In this document: in pieces, positions 1 to 9,580 of the stretch
Layout of the letters: each line of letters starts with the position of its first letter
How positions within the stretch are numbered: the stretch's first letter is position 1
Assembly (NCBI GenBank): GCA_945861465.1
Contig: CAMAVB010000027.1
Location: 1 to 46,561 of the forward strand
Direction of reading: 5' to 3'
DNA length: 46,561 nt
Source: Candidatus Kuenenia stuttgartensis
Lineage (GTDB): Bacteria > Planctomycetota > Planctomycetia > Planctomycetales > Planctomycetaceae
Notes under the pieces: generated by a model
What the model saw: the letters and a program-made list of their open reading frames with translations, nothing else
What the model was told of the DNA's origin: nothing
Databases searched by the model: none
Made by a program: the position numbers and the translations under genes

Positions 1-83
1 TTGATGTGTGGATCGGAGAATTGCGTTCACTCATAACGCGGCGACATGATGGAGTCATGCGCTGATTGGTTGCAGCCGGATCC

Positions 84-501
84 CACGGCGATTCGGCCCC
101 TGCCGACCCCGCGTCGGTAGAGCCGCGGTTTGGCAACTACACACGCCCCCACACGCAACTCGGCCCCTGCCGGCTTTACGCCGGTAGAGCCCCGGTTTGA
201 CGACTTGGCTGTGCGAGTTTTCAAACCGTCGTACCCCCGGCATGAAGCCGGGTGGGGACGAAGCGCCGTGGTGTTTTCCGTTGTAGTTTCCAAACCCTGG
301 CTCACCCGGCGTGGGGCCGATGGGGCTGACGTGTTGCTTTGTAGTTCTCAAACCCAGACGACACCAACTATTGAAAACTCAGTGTTTTTGCAGAACTCGC
401 TGAAAAAATGTGGGTAACGACAAGGCGTGAAGCCGGTGGAACGAAGGTCTGACAACGATAAGCCTTTGATACGTCGCAATGAGTTGTCAAACCCGCAGTC
501 C
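84..501. repeat. cluster of imperfect inverted repeats
   Basis: This stretch has no believable gene. A short motif of the form GTAGTTnnCAAACC recurs in both orientations: near 119-139 and 186-207 in reverse, and near 212, 286, 342 and 483 forward. GC-rich arms of the kind CCCCGGC..GCCGGGG lie beside several of these copies. Short open frames exist on both strands here, but they are repeat-derived, lack ribosome binding sites and resemble no known protein. I read it as a block of decayed palindromic repeats, function unknown. Confidence 0.55.
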
Positions 502-518
502 ACTGGCACAGGCGGTCT

Positions 519-626
519 GTTGATTTAGTGGTCTTTATGGCTCATGATCATACCAACCCGAAGCGCCAGCGAGGAATTCAGCCATTTCAGCCTCGCTGGC
601 GCTTCGGGTTGGTATTAAATCAACAC
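519..626. repeat. 108-bp palindromic element, copy 1
   Basis: The element starts GTTGATTTAGTG and ends with the near-complement TTAAATCAACAC. Inside, two arms beginning ACCAACCCGAAGCG and ending CGCTTCGGGTTGGT form a stem of about 23 bp around a short AT-richer loop. A second copy of exactly the same length lies at 14505-14612. Equal length, shared ends and dispersed position suggest a miniature mobile element. I recall similar palindromes being common in planctomycete genomes, which I cannot check here. Confidence 0.8.
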
Positions 627-868
627 ACCGCAGGGCCAGTGGGGCCAATCGATGGTCGGTTTCTGCCTCGTTCTCAGCAACGTTTGAAACGGCGATCCCC
701 AAGGGGGAGAGTTGGCGAGCCGATCTGAAATACTGGCGGATGCTGAGCGAACATGCAGGAGTACACCGGAGTCAGGCTTTGACGTGGGGTGAAAATGTTC
801 GTACGGTGCGGACAATTCACAGGCAGAATAGAATCAAAACGTTCGAAATCGTAAAATACGAGCAGCGC

Positions 869-1831
869 ATGAATCACAATCCGGACTTCGTCATTCAGAC
901 GACCGATGTCTCGAAGACATATCGCAGCGGATTATTTGGCCGTAAGTCTTTTCAGGCATTGAAAGGCGTTTCGCTGAATGTCCCGCGCGGAACGATCTAT
1001 GGGCTGCTGGGACCAAACGGTGCCGGCAAGACGACACTGATCAAGATCCTGCTCGGGATTGTGCGCAAGACAGGTGGATCGGCCTCAGTTCTGGGACAAG
1101 TGGCAGGCTCACGAGCCGCACGACGTGAAGTCGGATACCTGCCAGAGAATCATCGCATTCCCCGGCATCTCACCGCAAACACGGCCTTGGAATACTATGG
1201 TGCGTTGAGTGGACTGTCGATGTCAGAGATTCGACAACGTCGTCAGCCGCTGCTGGAATCAGTCGGATTGCAGGGGCGCGAAAATGATCGCGTGTCCGGC
1301 TATTCGAAAGGTATGCTGCAGCGACTCGGGCTGGCTCAGTCGATGATTCACAAACCGCAGCTGATTGTGCTCGACGAACCCACGGACGGCGTCGATCCGG
1401 TCGGGCGGCGTGAAATCCGCGAAGTGCTGCAGCGACTTGCTGCCGAAGGCCATTCGGTGTTTCTCAACAGTCACCTGCTGCAGGAAATCGAACTGGTCTG
1501 CGACAGTGTGGCGATTCTAAATCACGGGCAATGTCTGCTCACGGGCACTGTAAAAGACCTGAAGGCGGCGCTGACTGATTCTGCCGTATTTCTGCAGTTA
1601 CGAGGACCGGAAGTCGCGGTCCGCAAAGCCACCAGTTCTCTGGCCGGAGCGGTCGTGCGTGCCGTTGCGGAAAATGCGTTCGAAGTGGAAGTCGCCATTC
1701 GATCTCAGGCGGAACTCGACAAACTGATCGACACACTGCGCGGCGAGCAGGTCAGTATCTGGCAGATCGCACGTCGCGAAAAGACTCTGGAAGAAGTGTT
1801 CATGAATATTGTGGGAGCCGATCGTCGATGA
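869..1831 (+). CDS. ABC-2 type transporter ATP-binding protein
   Basis: The cytoplasmic ATPase subunit of an ABC exporter, 320 residues, in the NatA/CcmA-like subfamily. Visible motifs in order are Walker A (GPNGAGKTT), the subfamily's usual variant signature (YSKGMLQRLGLAQ), Walker B (LIVLDEPTDGVDP) and the H-loop (LNSHLLQE). About 90 C-terminal residues follow the nucleotide-binding domain, as usual for this group. The frame stays open upstream to 740, but homology begins just after the ATG at 869 (VIQTTDVSKTYRSG), so that start was chosen. The stop overlaps the next gene's start by 4 bp (ATGA), indicating translational coupling with the permease. The substrate cannot be read from sequence. 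Multi-subunit export of a drug, lipid or ion are all possible. Confidence 0.93.
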   Translation: MNHNPDFVIQTTDVSKTYRSGLFGRKSFQALKGVSLNVPRGTIYGLLGPNGAGKTTLIKILLGIVRKTGGSASVLGQVAGSRAARREVGYLPENHRIPRHLTANTALEYYGALSGLSMSEIRQRRQPLLESVGLQGRENDRVSGYSKGMLQRLGLAQSMIHKPQLIVLDEPTDGVDPVGRREIREVLQRLAAEGHSVFLNSHLLQEIELVCDSVAILNHGQCLLTGTVKDLKAALTDSAVFLQLRGPEVAVRKATSSLAGAVVRAVAENAFEVEVAIRSQAELDKLIDTLRGEQVSIWQIARREKTLEEVFMNIVGADRR

Positions 1832-4167
1832 AAGCCTACTTTGCCATTCTGAAGGATTCACTCCGTGAAGCCGCCGCGTCGATGGTGTTGTGGCTGGCTC
1901 TGGGCGGGATTCTGCTTCTGCTGCTCGCACTCCTTCCCTTCGGATTGCTCAACGCTGCAAATACAGCATTACGCCATCAAGAGCTGATGGATCCGGAAAA
2001 ATTTGCCAAGGCACTTTCCGACGGACAGGCTGACCCGCAAACACCTGAAGGGCACATCTGGTCGCTGCTGACCGTTAAGCAACAGGAGCAGTTTGTCGAA
2101 TTCACAAAGTCGGAGGACGAGTCCGACGGACGTCGTGGACAACGTGGCGGCGGAGGGCGTCATTTTGTGGTCAACGCAGTGAACGAACTGCTGAAGAAAC
2201 CTGAATTCTACAACGTGACAGCATTTGAAAAAGTTGAGATGGACGACGAACTGCGTCCGCCCGATGCGGAATCACTTGCCGTCAATGAGCGGTCAAATCG
2301 AAATCTGCGACGCCTGGAGAAGGCATTTGCACGTTACATCAGTGTCAGCGAAAGAACGGCATTGTCACTCACCTACGCCGGATTCGATATTACTGGTCCG
2401 CTGCCAATTCTGCCTTCTCAGATGAAGCAGGCGATCGACGGAATTATTACGATCGTGCTGGGATTCTTTCTGGGTATTGTCGGAGTCTTTGCATCGTTAC
2501 TGTTCACTGCGACACTGATTCCCCGGACTTTTGAACCCGGTGAGATTTCTCTATTGCTCAGTAAGCCCGTGTTTCGGGCGATGCTGTTTCTCACGAAGTT
2601 TCTGGGCGGTTGCGTTTTTACCCTGATCTGCGCGACACTGCTGGTGACGGGCATCTGGTTACTCCTCGGGGTTCGACTTGAAATGTGGCGTCCGGAGTTG
2701 CTGTGGTGCATTCCGCTGTATGTGTTTCTGTTTTCCATTTACTTTTCTGTCTCGGCTCTGACCGGAGCAATCTGGCGGAATGCCGTTGTGTCCCTGATTC
2801 TGGTGATCCTCTTCTGGCTGGGAGTGACTCTGATCGGTCTGGCTCACAACTCCATGAATGAGCTCATCGTCAAAGCGCGACGAGTCAGTGAAATCTCTGC
2901 GAACGGCGGTGAAGTGTTTGGTGTGGACGGTGGACGAACTGTTCATCGCTGGGACCAGAAAGCCAGCGATTGGGAGCCCGTGCCTCAGGCAGACAGCAGC
3001 GACCGGCTTCCCGCGTTTTTACAGCGTCTCGTTTTTTCGGGGCATCGATTTCGGATTTCCGTGAGCAGTGATGGAAAACGTATTATGGCTTTGCAGCCGA
3101 CGATGAGTCGGGTGGGCGGGATCGGGCCTTCTACGATTCTTGACGGCAATGTGGATGAGAAGTTTGAACTGCAGGCAGAGTCTCAGACGCCTGAGTCAAT
3201 GTTTGGGATTTTTCAGACCACGGATGGTGACGTCATATTGCCCGGCTCACGCGGAATTTATCGATTTGTCGGTCAGACAGACCAGGAGCGGAAGGCGCAG
3301 ACGTTTATCAAGGGCATCTTCGGCGGACTGTTGTCGTCTTCGTCTGCCAAGGCATTTGAGAATCTGACAGAAAAAGGATTTCCGGCAATCGCTGCGGGCT
3401 CGTCGGTTGCCTTCAATCCGTCGGACAATTCATTCCTGGCACTGAACGCCGGGGAACTTCGTCGAATCAACCGAACCGCCGACGGCAAGTATGTGGCCGG
3501 TGAAACCAGGGATCTCCAGTGGAAGGAGTCTGCGATTCTGGCTGGGGGCGGTAACATCGCGATCATCGCTCGTGCGGACGGCAAGGTGCTTGCTGTCGAT
3601 GCCACAATTTTTGAAGTCATCGCGGAATCCAGGCTGCCTGAAGGTCAGAAGCCGCGCGTTGCCGAATGCGCTCCGGACGGCAGCAGTGCGGCGGTGCTGA
3701 CGCATCACGGTACCGTCCTGGTCTTTGATGGAGCGAGCCGACAGTTTTTGTCCTGGGCGCCACGCGAAAGCGGCTATGCCTCCGCCATTGCGTACAATGA
3801 TAAATCTCAATTGATGGTGGTCGATCATCATCGCAGTGTCAGACTTTACGACGTTGCGACGCAGACATTTGCCGCGCAACTCCCTGGCAGTGTTGATCTG
3901 CCTTGCCGAATCTATGACTATGTGGTCGCCCCATTGCACACGATCCTGCCAAAACCCAGTGATCTAGACAACGCTGTGCAATGGATTGTGACCGGAGAGA
4001 AATCCGTCGAAATCAACAACAATCCCAATCAGGAAGGCAACGCGCGGGCCAATCTCGAAGCAGAGCGCGTGACGTTCGATGTGTGGAACGCGATTTTCAG
4101 CAACCTGGCGTTCATCGTCGTCATGCTGGGGCTGGGATGTCTGTACATCGCGCGGAGTGATTTTTGA
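1828..4167 (+). CDS. ABC transporter permease with embedded beta-propeller-like domain
   Basis: The membrane partner of the ATPase just upstream, 779 residues. Hydrophobic segments appear near residues 18-42, 208-236, 253-280, 288-312, 316-336 and 752-775. Between the last two lies a soluble stretch of about 380 residues with repeated WD/YVTN-like strands, for example GGRTVHRWDQ, GVDGGRT, APDGSSAAVLTHHG and HHRSVRLYDVATQ, consistent with a beta-propeller. Another soluble segment of about 160 residues follows the first helix. Counting helices from a cytoplasmic N-terminus places both soluble parts outside the cytoplasm (inference). Ordinary ABC-2 permeases are much shorter and lack such an insertion. 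The 4-bp overlap with the ATPase gene indicates one operon. The pair probably exports or remodels an envelope component, but the substrate is unknown. Confidence 0.85.
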   Translation: MKAYFAILKDSLREAAASMVLWLALGGILLLLLALLPFGLLNAANTALRHQELMDPEKFAKALSDGQADPQTPEGHIWSLLTVKQQEQFVEFTKSEDESDGRRGQRGGGGRHFVVNAVNELLKKPEFYNVTAFEKVEMDDELRPPDAESLAVNERSNRNLRRLEKAFARYISVSERTALSLTYAGFDITGPLPILPSQMKQAIDGIITIVLGFFLGIVGVFASLLFTATLIPRTFEPGEISLLLSKPVFRAMLFLTKFLGGCVFTLICATLLVTGIWLLLGVRLEMWRPELLWCIPLYVFLFSIYFSVSALTGAIWRNAVVSLILVILFWLGVTLIGLAHNSMNELIVKARRVSEISANGGEVFGVDGGRTVHRWDQKASDWEPVPQADSSDRLPAFLQRLVFSGHRFRISVSSDGKRIMALQPTMSRVGGIGPSTILDGNVDEKFELQAESQTPESMFGIFQTTDGDVILPGSRGIYRFVGQTDQERKAQTFIKGIFGGLLSSSSAKAFENLTEKGFPAIAAGSSVAFNPSDNSFLALNAGELRRINRTADGKYVAGETRDLQWKESAILAGGGNIAIIARADGKVLAVDATIFEVIAESRLPEGQKPRVAECAPDGSSAAVLTHHGTVLVFDGASRQFLSWAPRESGYASAIAYNDKSQLMVVDHHRSVRLYDVATQTFAAQLPGSVDLPCRIYDYVVAPLHTILPKPSDLDNAVQWIVTGEKSVEINNNPNQEGNARANLEAERVTFDVWNAIFSNLAFIVVMLGLGCLYIARSDF

Positions 4168-4459
4168 CGTTCAAGGTACATGCAACTGTTCCGTCGTGTC
4201 GTCATTCGATTGCAACCAGTGATCCGGTTGTGGTCGGTACCGATGACAACACCGAGGTAGTTCACATGATTTCGGACTGCGTTCGACTCTTGAAGGCAAT
4301 GTAAACTGAACGGTCGAAAAGCCGAAAACATCGAAAAAAATGTGCAGAGTTCAAAATTGATTGTGGTAGTGCGAAACCGCGTCGGTTCGAATGCAACAGA
4401 GCTGCTTTTCGTGTAGTATCTAACAACGATTGCCTGGCTCTGCTTGAAAGGCATTGACG

Positions 4460-7063
4460 ATGTTCGAAGTGCTGATGATTTTCCTGCTGCTGTTGCCGCT
4501 CTATCTGCAGGTTCGTCAGCTGCGGAAGAAGCACGATGAGACATCTACCCGGCTCACCAGGCAGATGCACGCCATTTTTGACACGCTGAATCAACAGCGC
4601 ACGTTGTTGGGCCAGGTGTTGAAATCTGGCGCAGCATCGCAGAGCGGAGTGGCTGGCGAAGCGTCCCCCGTCGAATCCTCAATGGAGGCTCCAATACCGC
4701 CGGTGACCGCGGCGAATCAGATTCCGACCCTCGGCGAGTTTGCCCGGTCGAGTGATGTGACTCAAGCGGCAAGACCAAAAGGTGTTGCTCAAATTCCGCC
4801 CGTGCAGGCATCCACAGAATTGCAGGCCTCAATGAGGCACGCTGCAACACCGCGACCAGCGGAACGCACGCCGCCGGTTCCACGGGTTCCCAATCGTTTC
4901 GAGGTTGCCGCGAAGGACGTCCTGCAGCGAATCTGGAACTGGATCATCGTGGGCGAAGACAACATTCCCGAAGGCGTCTCTGTGGAGTTCGCGATTGCCA
5001 GTCAATGGTTGCTGCGGATCGGGATCATGTTACTTGTCATCGGGATCGGCTTCTTCCTCAAGTATTCAATTGAGCACGGGCTTATTTCCCAGACGGCCCG
5101 CGTGGCACTGTCGGTTGCCGCTGGTCTGGTCATGTTGATCACGGGGACCAGAATCCTGGGCGGAAAATTCCATGTGATGGGCCAGGGTCTGTTGGGAGGC
5201 GGCATTGCGACGCTGTACTTCAGTGCGTTCGCCGCCGCCAACTTTTATCACCTGATTGAGATGCCTGTGGCATTTGCGGCGATGATTGCGGTGACAGCGC
5301 TCTCCGGGTTTATTGCCGTTCGATTTCATTCCATCCTGACCGCAGTCCTTGGTGTGATCGGCGGTTATGGAACGCCTGTGATGCTCGCGACCGGGCAGGT
5401 GAATTTTCCTGGCCTGTACGGATACATGCTGGTCCTGGGTCTGGGAGTGCTGGGAATCTGTGCCTGGAAGCGCTGGCCGCTCCTGAACTACCTGAGTTTC
5501 ACAGGTAACTTCTTTCTGGTTGGCGGATCGCTGCGAGATTACCAACCTGCCCTGCACTTCTGGCAGGTCATGCCATTCCTGATTGCGTTCTTCGTTTTGT
5601 TTTCCACGATGGTCTTTGTGTACAACCTGCGCAACCGCACAAAGTCAAATCTGCTGGATGTGCTGGTGCTGTTCCTGAACGCGGCGGTTTTCTTCTGTCT
5701 GAGTTACTGGCTGATCGAAGAATCGTACGGCGAGAAATGGGTTGCTGCCGTCACGCTTGGCCTGACCGCGTTTTATGTAATTCACGTCTGGTTTTGCCTG
5801 GTCCGCAGAATGCTCGACCGCGAACTGATGCTCAGCTTTACGGCGTTGTCGGCATTCTTCCTGGCGATCACCGTTCCGTTGTTATTGTCGCGTGAATGGA
5901 TCACTGTGAGTTGGGCCGTTCAGGCGGCCGTCATGCTGTGGGTCGCCGGGAAACTCAGCAGTGAATTCCTGAGACTCGTGGCCTACTGCCTGTATGTCAT
6001 TGTTCTCGGACGGTTCATGTTTATGGACCTGCCGTCTCAATATGGCAAACCCAGTCTCGCGGACCTGCCGCTGATGGACTACCTCGCAGAACTGGTCGAA
6101 CGCCTGGTGATGTTTGGAGTCCCGATAGCATCTTTGGCGCTGGGTTATCGGATGCTGGTAAAACCAGGACAGACGGCTTCGCTGGCGGTCGATAAAGCCG
6201 CCGACATCAGCGGCTGGATCGGCGAGCGAGCGGCCGCGAAAACGGCGGTGTTCGTGATGTTCGGAATGCTGTTTTTGTACATGCATCTTGAACTCAATCG
6301 TACTCTCGGAGCCTTGTTTCCTCCGCTTCGACTGCCGATCCTTACGCTGCTGTGGTTAAGCGTCTGTTTGCTGCTGATCCTTGAGTTCTCACGAACTTCA
6401 AGTCGAGTGGTGCTTGTCTTTCTGGGACTCTTCGTCACGGCTGTGCTCGTTAAGCTGATCGTTTTCGACCTTCGGTACTGGTCGGCCACAAGCCGGTTTC
6501 TGTACGATGGTGACTACGTGTTTTACGATGCCGGATTCCGCCTGCTGGATTTCGGGGCCATCATTGTCTTTTTTGCATTTGCTACGCGACTGCTGATGAG
6601 ACAAGCCACCGCTGATCGGGCGCTTGCCCGGGACGCAGGGACTGTGATGGGCATTGCCGGCATCGGCATGTTGTTTCTGTATTCCACTTTGGAACTGAAT
6701 TCGTTTCTGAAGTACTATGTGGAGAACCTGCGATCCGGTGGGATTTCGATCTTATGGACTCTGTTTGCTCTGGCGTTCCTTATCAGAGGCATCGGCAGGG
6801 ACATCAAGCCGATGCGGTATGCCGGACTTGCTCTGTTTGTGATCGTCACGTGGAAAGTGTTCTTTGTGGATCTGTCCCGATTGGATCAGCTGTATCGGAT
6901 CGTGGCGTTCATCATTCTGGGAGTGCTCGTCCTCTGCGGATCGTTCCTGTATCTGCGGTCTCGAAAAACGTTTGAGACAAAGGTCAATGAACCAAACCCC
7001 TTCGTCGCTGCGGAGCCAGGACAAGGTCCAGCAGACACTGAACAAGAAGGAGACGCCACATGA
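4460..7063 (+). CDS. DUF2339 family polytopic membrane protein
   Basis: A membrane protein of 867 residues. A hydrophobic N-terminal anchor (FEVLMIFLLLLPLYL) is followed by a charged, coiled-coil-like stretch, then a Pro/Ala/Thr-rich linker to about residue 145. From about residue 178 nearly all of the protein is transmembrane helices, with short loops such as GQGLLGGGIATLYFSAF and GYGTPVMLATGQ that are typical of DUF2339. The open frame starts with TTG at 4454, but the ATG two codons later is the better start. It overlaps the following DUF3999 gene by 4 bp. DUF2339 and DUF3999 genes are commonly neighbours in bacteria, which supports both calls. The biochemical function is not established, and an envelope role is only inferred. 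Confidence 0.88.
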   Translation: MFEVLMIFLLLLPLYLQVRQLRKKHDETSTRLTRQMHAIFDTLNQQRTLLGQVLKSGAASQSGVAGEASPVESSMEAPIPPVTAANQIPTLGEFARSSDVTQAARPKGVAQIPPVQASTELQASMRHAATPRPAERTPPVPRVPNRFEVAAKDVLQRIWNWIIVGEDNIPEGVSVEFAIASQWLLRIGIMLLVIGIGFFLKYSIEHGLISQTARVALSVAAGLVMLITGTRILGGKFHVMGQGLLGGGIATLYFSAFAAANFYHLIEMPVAFAAMIAVTALSGFIAVRFHSILTAVLGVIGGYGTPVMLATGQVNFPGLYGYMLVLGLGVLGICAWKRWPLLNYLSFTGNFFLVGGSLRDYQPALHFWQVMPFLIAFFVLFSTMVFVYNLRNRTKSNLLDVLVLFLNAAVFFCLSYWLIEESYGEKWVAAVTLGLTAFYVIHVWFCLVRRMLDRELMLSFTALSAFFLAITVPLLLSREWITVSWAVQAAVMLWVAGKLSSEFLRLVAYCLYVIVLGRFMFMDLPSQYGKPSLADLPLMDYLAELVERLVMFGVPIASLALGYRMLVKPGQTASLAVDKAADISGWIGERAAAKTAVFVMFGMLFLYMHLELNRTLGALFPPLRLPILTLLWLSVCLLLILEFSRTSSRVVLVFLGLFVTAVLVKLIVFDLRYWSATSRFLYDGDYVFYDAGFRLLDFGAIIVFFAFATRLLMRQATADRALARDAGTVMGIAGIGMLFLYSTLELNSFLKYYVENLRSGGISILWTLFALAFLIRGIGRDIKPMRYAGLALFVIVTWKVFFVDLSRLDQLYRIVAFIILGVLVLCGSFLYLRSRKTFETKVNEPNPFVAAEPGQGPADTEQEGDAT

Positions 7064-8457
7064 TGACAATGCGATGGATCTGCTGCGTGCTGGGGATTGC
7101 CGTCATTCTACCTGGATCAGGGGTCGCTGAAGAGGCTGTGTTGTTCAGGTTTTCGCGGCCGATTAAGGTGGTCGGACAGGCACAGGAAGAATTGTTTTCG
7201 GTCCTGCTGGACAGTGATGTCTATGCGGCGACCAGAGACAGTTTTCCGGACCTGCGGGTTCTTGACGCTGGTGACAGGCTGGTTCCATTCCTGATCCGAC
7301 GAGTCTCTGAACCACGAACTGAACAAGTTCGGAAGATTTGGACTGCAGTAAATCCCACCCTGATGCCACTGGACAACAACGGCATGGAAATCCGCATCAT
7401 TCTGAAACCAGAGGACCCATCGCCGCTGGCGCTGAACTTTGTAACGCCTCTGCAGAATTTTGAACAACAGGTGCGAGTCTTCTCGACAGCGGAAGGAACG
7501 GAATCGATGCTGGTCGATGGAGTCTTGATTTTTGATTATTCGCAGTTCATGGATGTTCGCCGCACTGAGGTTGTTCTACCCCCGACAAGCGCTCGGGAGT
7601 TTCGGATTGTGATCGATGCGTTGACTTCGGATCAGGAATCTCAGTTGCTCGAATTGACTCGTTCGCTTCGCGGTGACGCGGAAGACATCCGGACCGAGAA
7701 GACGACGATCCAGCGACGTCCGTTTCGCATCGACCGCATTGATCTCTGGACGGAGCAGGCGGACAAGATCGTTCACGCAGACAAAGTTCAACCGTGGCCT
7801 GTGACGGATCTGAAAGTCACTCAGGATTCCGAGGAAAACCAAACTCTGGTCGAATTCGTCAGTCGCCGCGAACCGCTGACGGAGTTGACGATTGTCACCG
7901 GCAGCCGAAATTTCAGCCGACACGCAGTGCTACAGATTTTCGACGATAAGTCCGCGAATCATGCAGATCTGGAGACAATTGCAGACACGACGATTTCGCA
8001 ATTCCAGTTGCGGGACTTTCAGGAGGAGCACCTCACAATCCGCCTTCCGGAGACCCGGCGTGATTCTCTGCGGCTGGTCTTAGACAATGGTGATAGTCCG
8101 GCACTGTCGATTGACGCCGTGAATGCGTTCGGGCATCAGGATGAAGTTGTGTTCCTGGGCAAACCGGATCAGAATGTTCGATTGGTTTATGGCTCCGAAA
8201 CAGCTCAACCGCCGAACAGCGATACGGTTGCTCTCATGACCGCATTGGCAAGGGGAATTCAGCCTGTCACAGCCACGCTGGGAGTCCAGTCAGCAATTGC
8301 AGGATCTGGTGCCCAAAAACCGGTTGATGTGAAAAGCCTGCTGAACAACCCGTTTTTGATGGGATCCGTGATCGGCATCCTCGTGATTCTGCTCGGCTGG
8401 GGCCTGTATCAGGCCAGTCGCCGGATTGACCAGATGCCGCATGGCGATGCGGAATAA
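7060..8457 (+). CDS. DUF3999 family protein
   Basis: An envelope protein of 465 residues whose start overlaps the DUF2339 stop (ATGATGA), so the two are translationally coupled. The N-terminus is a Sec-type signal peptide (ICCVLGIAVILPGSGVA, likely cleaved before EEAVLF). The body is soluble and beta-rich, with the DUF3999 hallmark of a conserved N-terminal region reading SFPDLRVLDAGDRLVPFLI. A single C-terminal helix at about residues 430-452 (FLMGSVIGILVILLGWGLY) anchors it to the membrane with a short cytoplasmic tail. Its conserved gene neighbour suggests it acts with DUF2339, perhaps as the periplasmic half of one complex. No catalytic motif is recognisable. Confidence 0.85.
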   Translation: MMTMRWICCVLGIAVILPGSGVAEEAVLFRFSRPIKVVGQAQEELFSVLLDSDVYAATRDSFPDLRVLDAGDRLVPFLIRRVSEPRTEQVRKIWTAVNPTLMPLDNNGMEIRIILKPEDPSPLALNFVTPLQNFEQQVRVFSTAEGTESMLVDGVLIFDYSQFMDVRRTEVVLPPTSAREFRIVIDALTSDQESQLLELTRSLRGDAEDIRTEKTTIQRRPFRIDRIDLWTEQADKIVHADKVQPWPVTDLKVTQDSEENQTLVEFVSRREPLTELTIVTGSRNFSRHAVLQIFDDKSANHADLETIADTTISQFQLRDFQEEHLTIRLPETRRDSLRLVLDNGDSPALSIDAVNAFGHQDEVVFLGKPDQNVRLVYGSETAQPPNSDTVALMTALARGIQPVTATLGVQSAIAGSGAQKPVDVKSLLNNPFLMGSVIGILVILLGWGLYQASRRIDQMPHGDAE

Positions 8458-8529
8458 TGCAACCTGAATACATGTCTTCCTGGAAGTCTTCGGGGCGTGC
8501 TGGCAGGCTGTCGTTTGCTTGCTGGTTGC

Positions 8530-8666
8530 GTAACCGTTCACGCATCAGAACGAAACCTGCGAAAACAACCACAGATTCACACAGATAGACATCAACAATC
8601 AATCTGTGTTCATCCGCGTCCATCTGTGGTTTAAACTGCCATTCTCGAAATGTCGTGAACGGTTAC
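8530..8666. repeat. long imperfect inverted repeat between convergent genes
   Basis: The outer arms GTAACCGTTCACG and CGTGAACGGTTAC are perfect complements. Inner arms built from ACCACAGATTCACACAGAT and its near-complement ending ATCTGTGGT lie between them. The repeat fills the gap between the convergent DUF3999 and YihY genes. It could serve as a bidirectional transcription stop, though neither side has a clear U-tract, and it may simply be another dispersed palindromic element. Confidence 0.7.
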
Positions 8667-8668
8667 AT

Positions 8669-9580
8669 TTATTCGCGCTTCCTCACGTCGCTTTGCGGTT
8701 TGACCTGGACTGCAATGCGATCTTTGTTACGGCAGACACACTGGATGTATTCGGCACCCAGAAAAAGAACCGTGACGGCGTAGTAAACCCACAGCATGAC
8801 GGCGATGAACGAACCTACGACGCCATAGGCGTTCGAGTACCGTGTGCCGATCAGGAAATGAGTGAGCAGAAAACGGCCAATCTCCCAGATGATGCTTGCA
8901 AAAATTCCGCCGCGAATGGCTTCTGACCAGCGGACGTGAACTTTGGGGAGCCAGCGGTAGGTGAGTGTAAACACGCCAGCGTCGAGGACCATCGGGAGAC
9001 ACAGGCGGACCACCGCCCACAGGCGATCCGTCATTGGCAGAATGGTCGTGGAATATGCTGTCGCAGCGCTCAGCGCAATGCCGAGAATCAAGATCACGAG
9101 AAGCAGCACACCCAGACCGCAAAGCATCAGAAATGCCAGCCCGCGATGAAAGATCACACGCCAGACGGCTGCCAGTATTCCTCGGGATTCCGGTGGTTCG
9201 ACATTCCAGATGACATCGAACGCCGTCTCAAACTGCACGAAGATCGCCATCGCTCCGAACAACAGCGTGATCAGACCGATCGGCCCCGTCGTCTGTGCCC
9301 CGCTGCGAACCTCGTCCAGTGCCGCTGCCACATGAACCTGTAACGCCGGAGATAACTGACTTCCCACAGCGTTGAGCAGTTCTGTCTCCGCATTTCTTCC
9401 CGCAGAGGTAAACTCCAGCAGCAGTCCGACGCCGGAAATCAAGGTCAATATCAATGGAAAGAACGACAACGCTCCGTAATAGGCGACACCCGCAGCCAGG
9501 AGACTTCCGTTGTCGTCCGTCCATCGTTTCCAGATACGTTGTACATTATTGACAAGCGTGCTGAAGCGGAAAGAAATCAT
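8669..9580 (-). CDS. YihY/virulence factor BrkB family membrane protein
   Basis: An inner-membrane protein of 303 residues with the size, order of six or so helices and motifs of the YihY/BrkB family. The N-terminal segment DDNGSLLAAGVAYYGALSFFPL is the family hallmark. Further signatures are FETAFDVIWNV, then GVFTLTYRWLPKVHVRW, and the C-terminal GSFIAVMLWVYYAVTVLFLG. The family was once annotated as ribonuclease BN, which is now known to be wrong, and its real function is uncertain. The ATG at 9580 fits the family start. It is transcribed alone, convergent with DUF3999. Confidence 0.92.
   Translation of the reverse strand: MISFRFSTLVNNVQRIWKRWTDDNGSLLAAGVAYYGALSFFPLILTLISGVGLLLEFTSAGRNAETELLNAVGSQLSPALQVHVAAALDEVRSGAQTTGPIGLITLLFGAMAIFVQFETAFDVIWNVEPPESRGILAAVWRVIFHRGLAFLMLCGLGVLLLVILILGIALSAATAYSTTILPMTDRLWAVVRLCLPMVLDAGVFTLTYRWLPKVHVRWSEAIRGGIFASIIWEIGRFLLTHFLIGTRYSNAYGVVGSFIAVMLWVYYAVTVLFLGAEYIQCVCRNKDRIAVQVKPQSDVRKRE

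Noticed and set aside
130-417. Open frames at the left end
   Set aside because: They run through the inverted-repeat cluster in both directions and have no start signals or recognisable domains.
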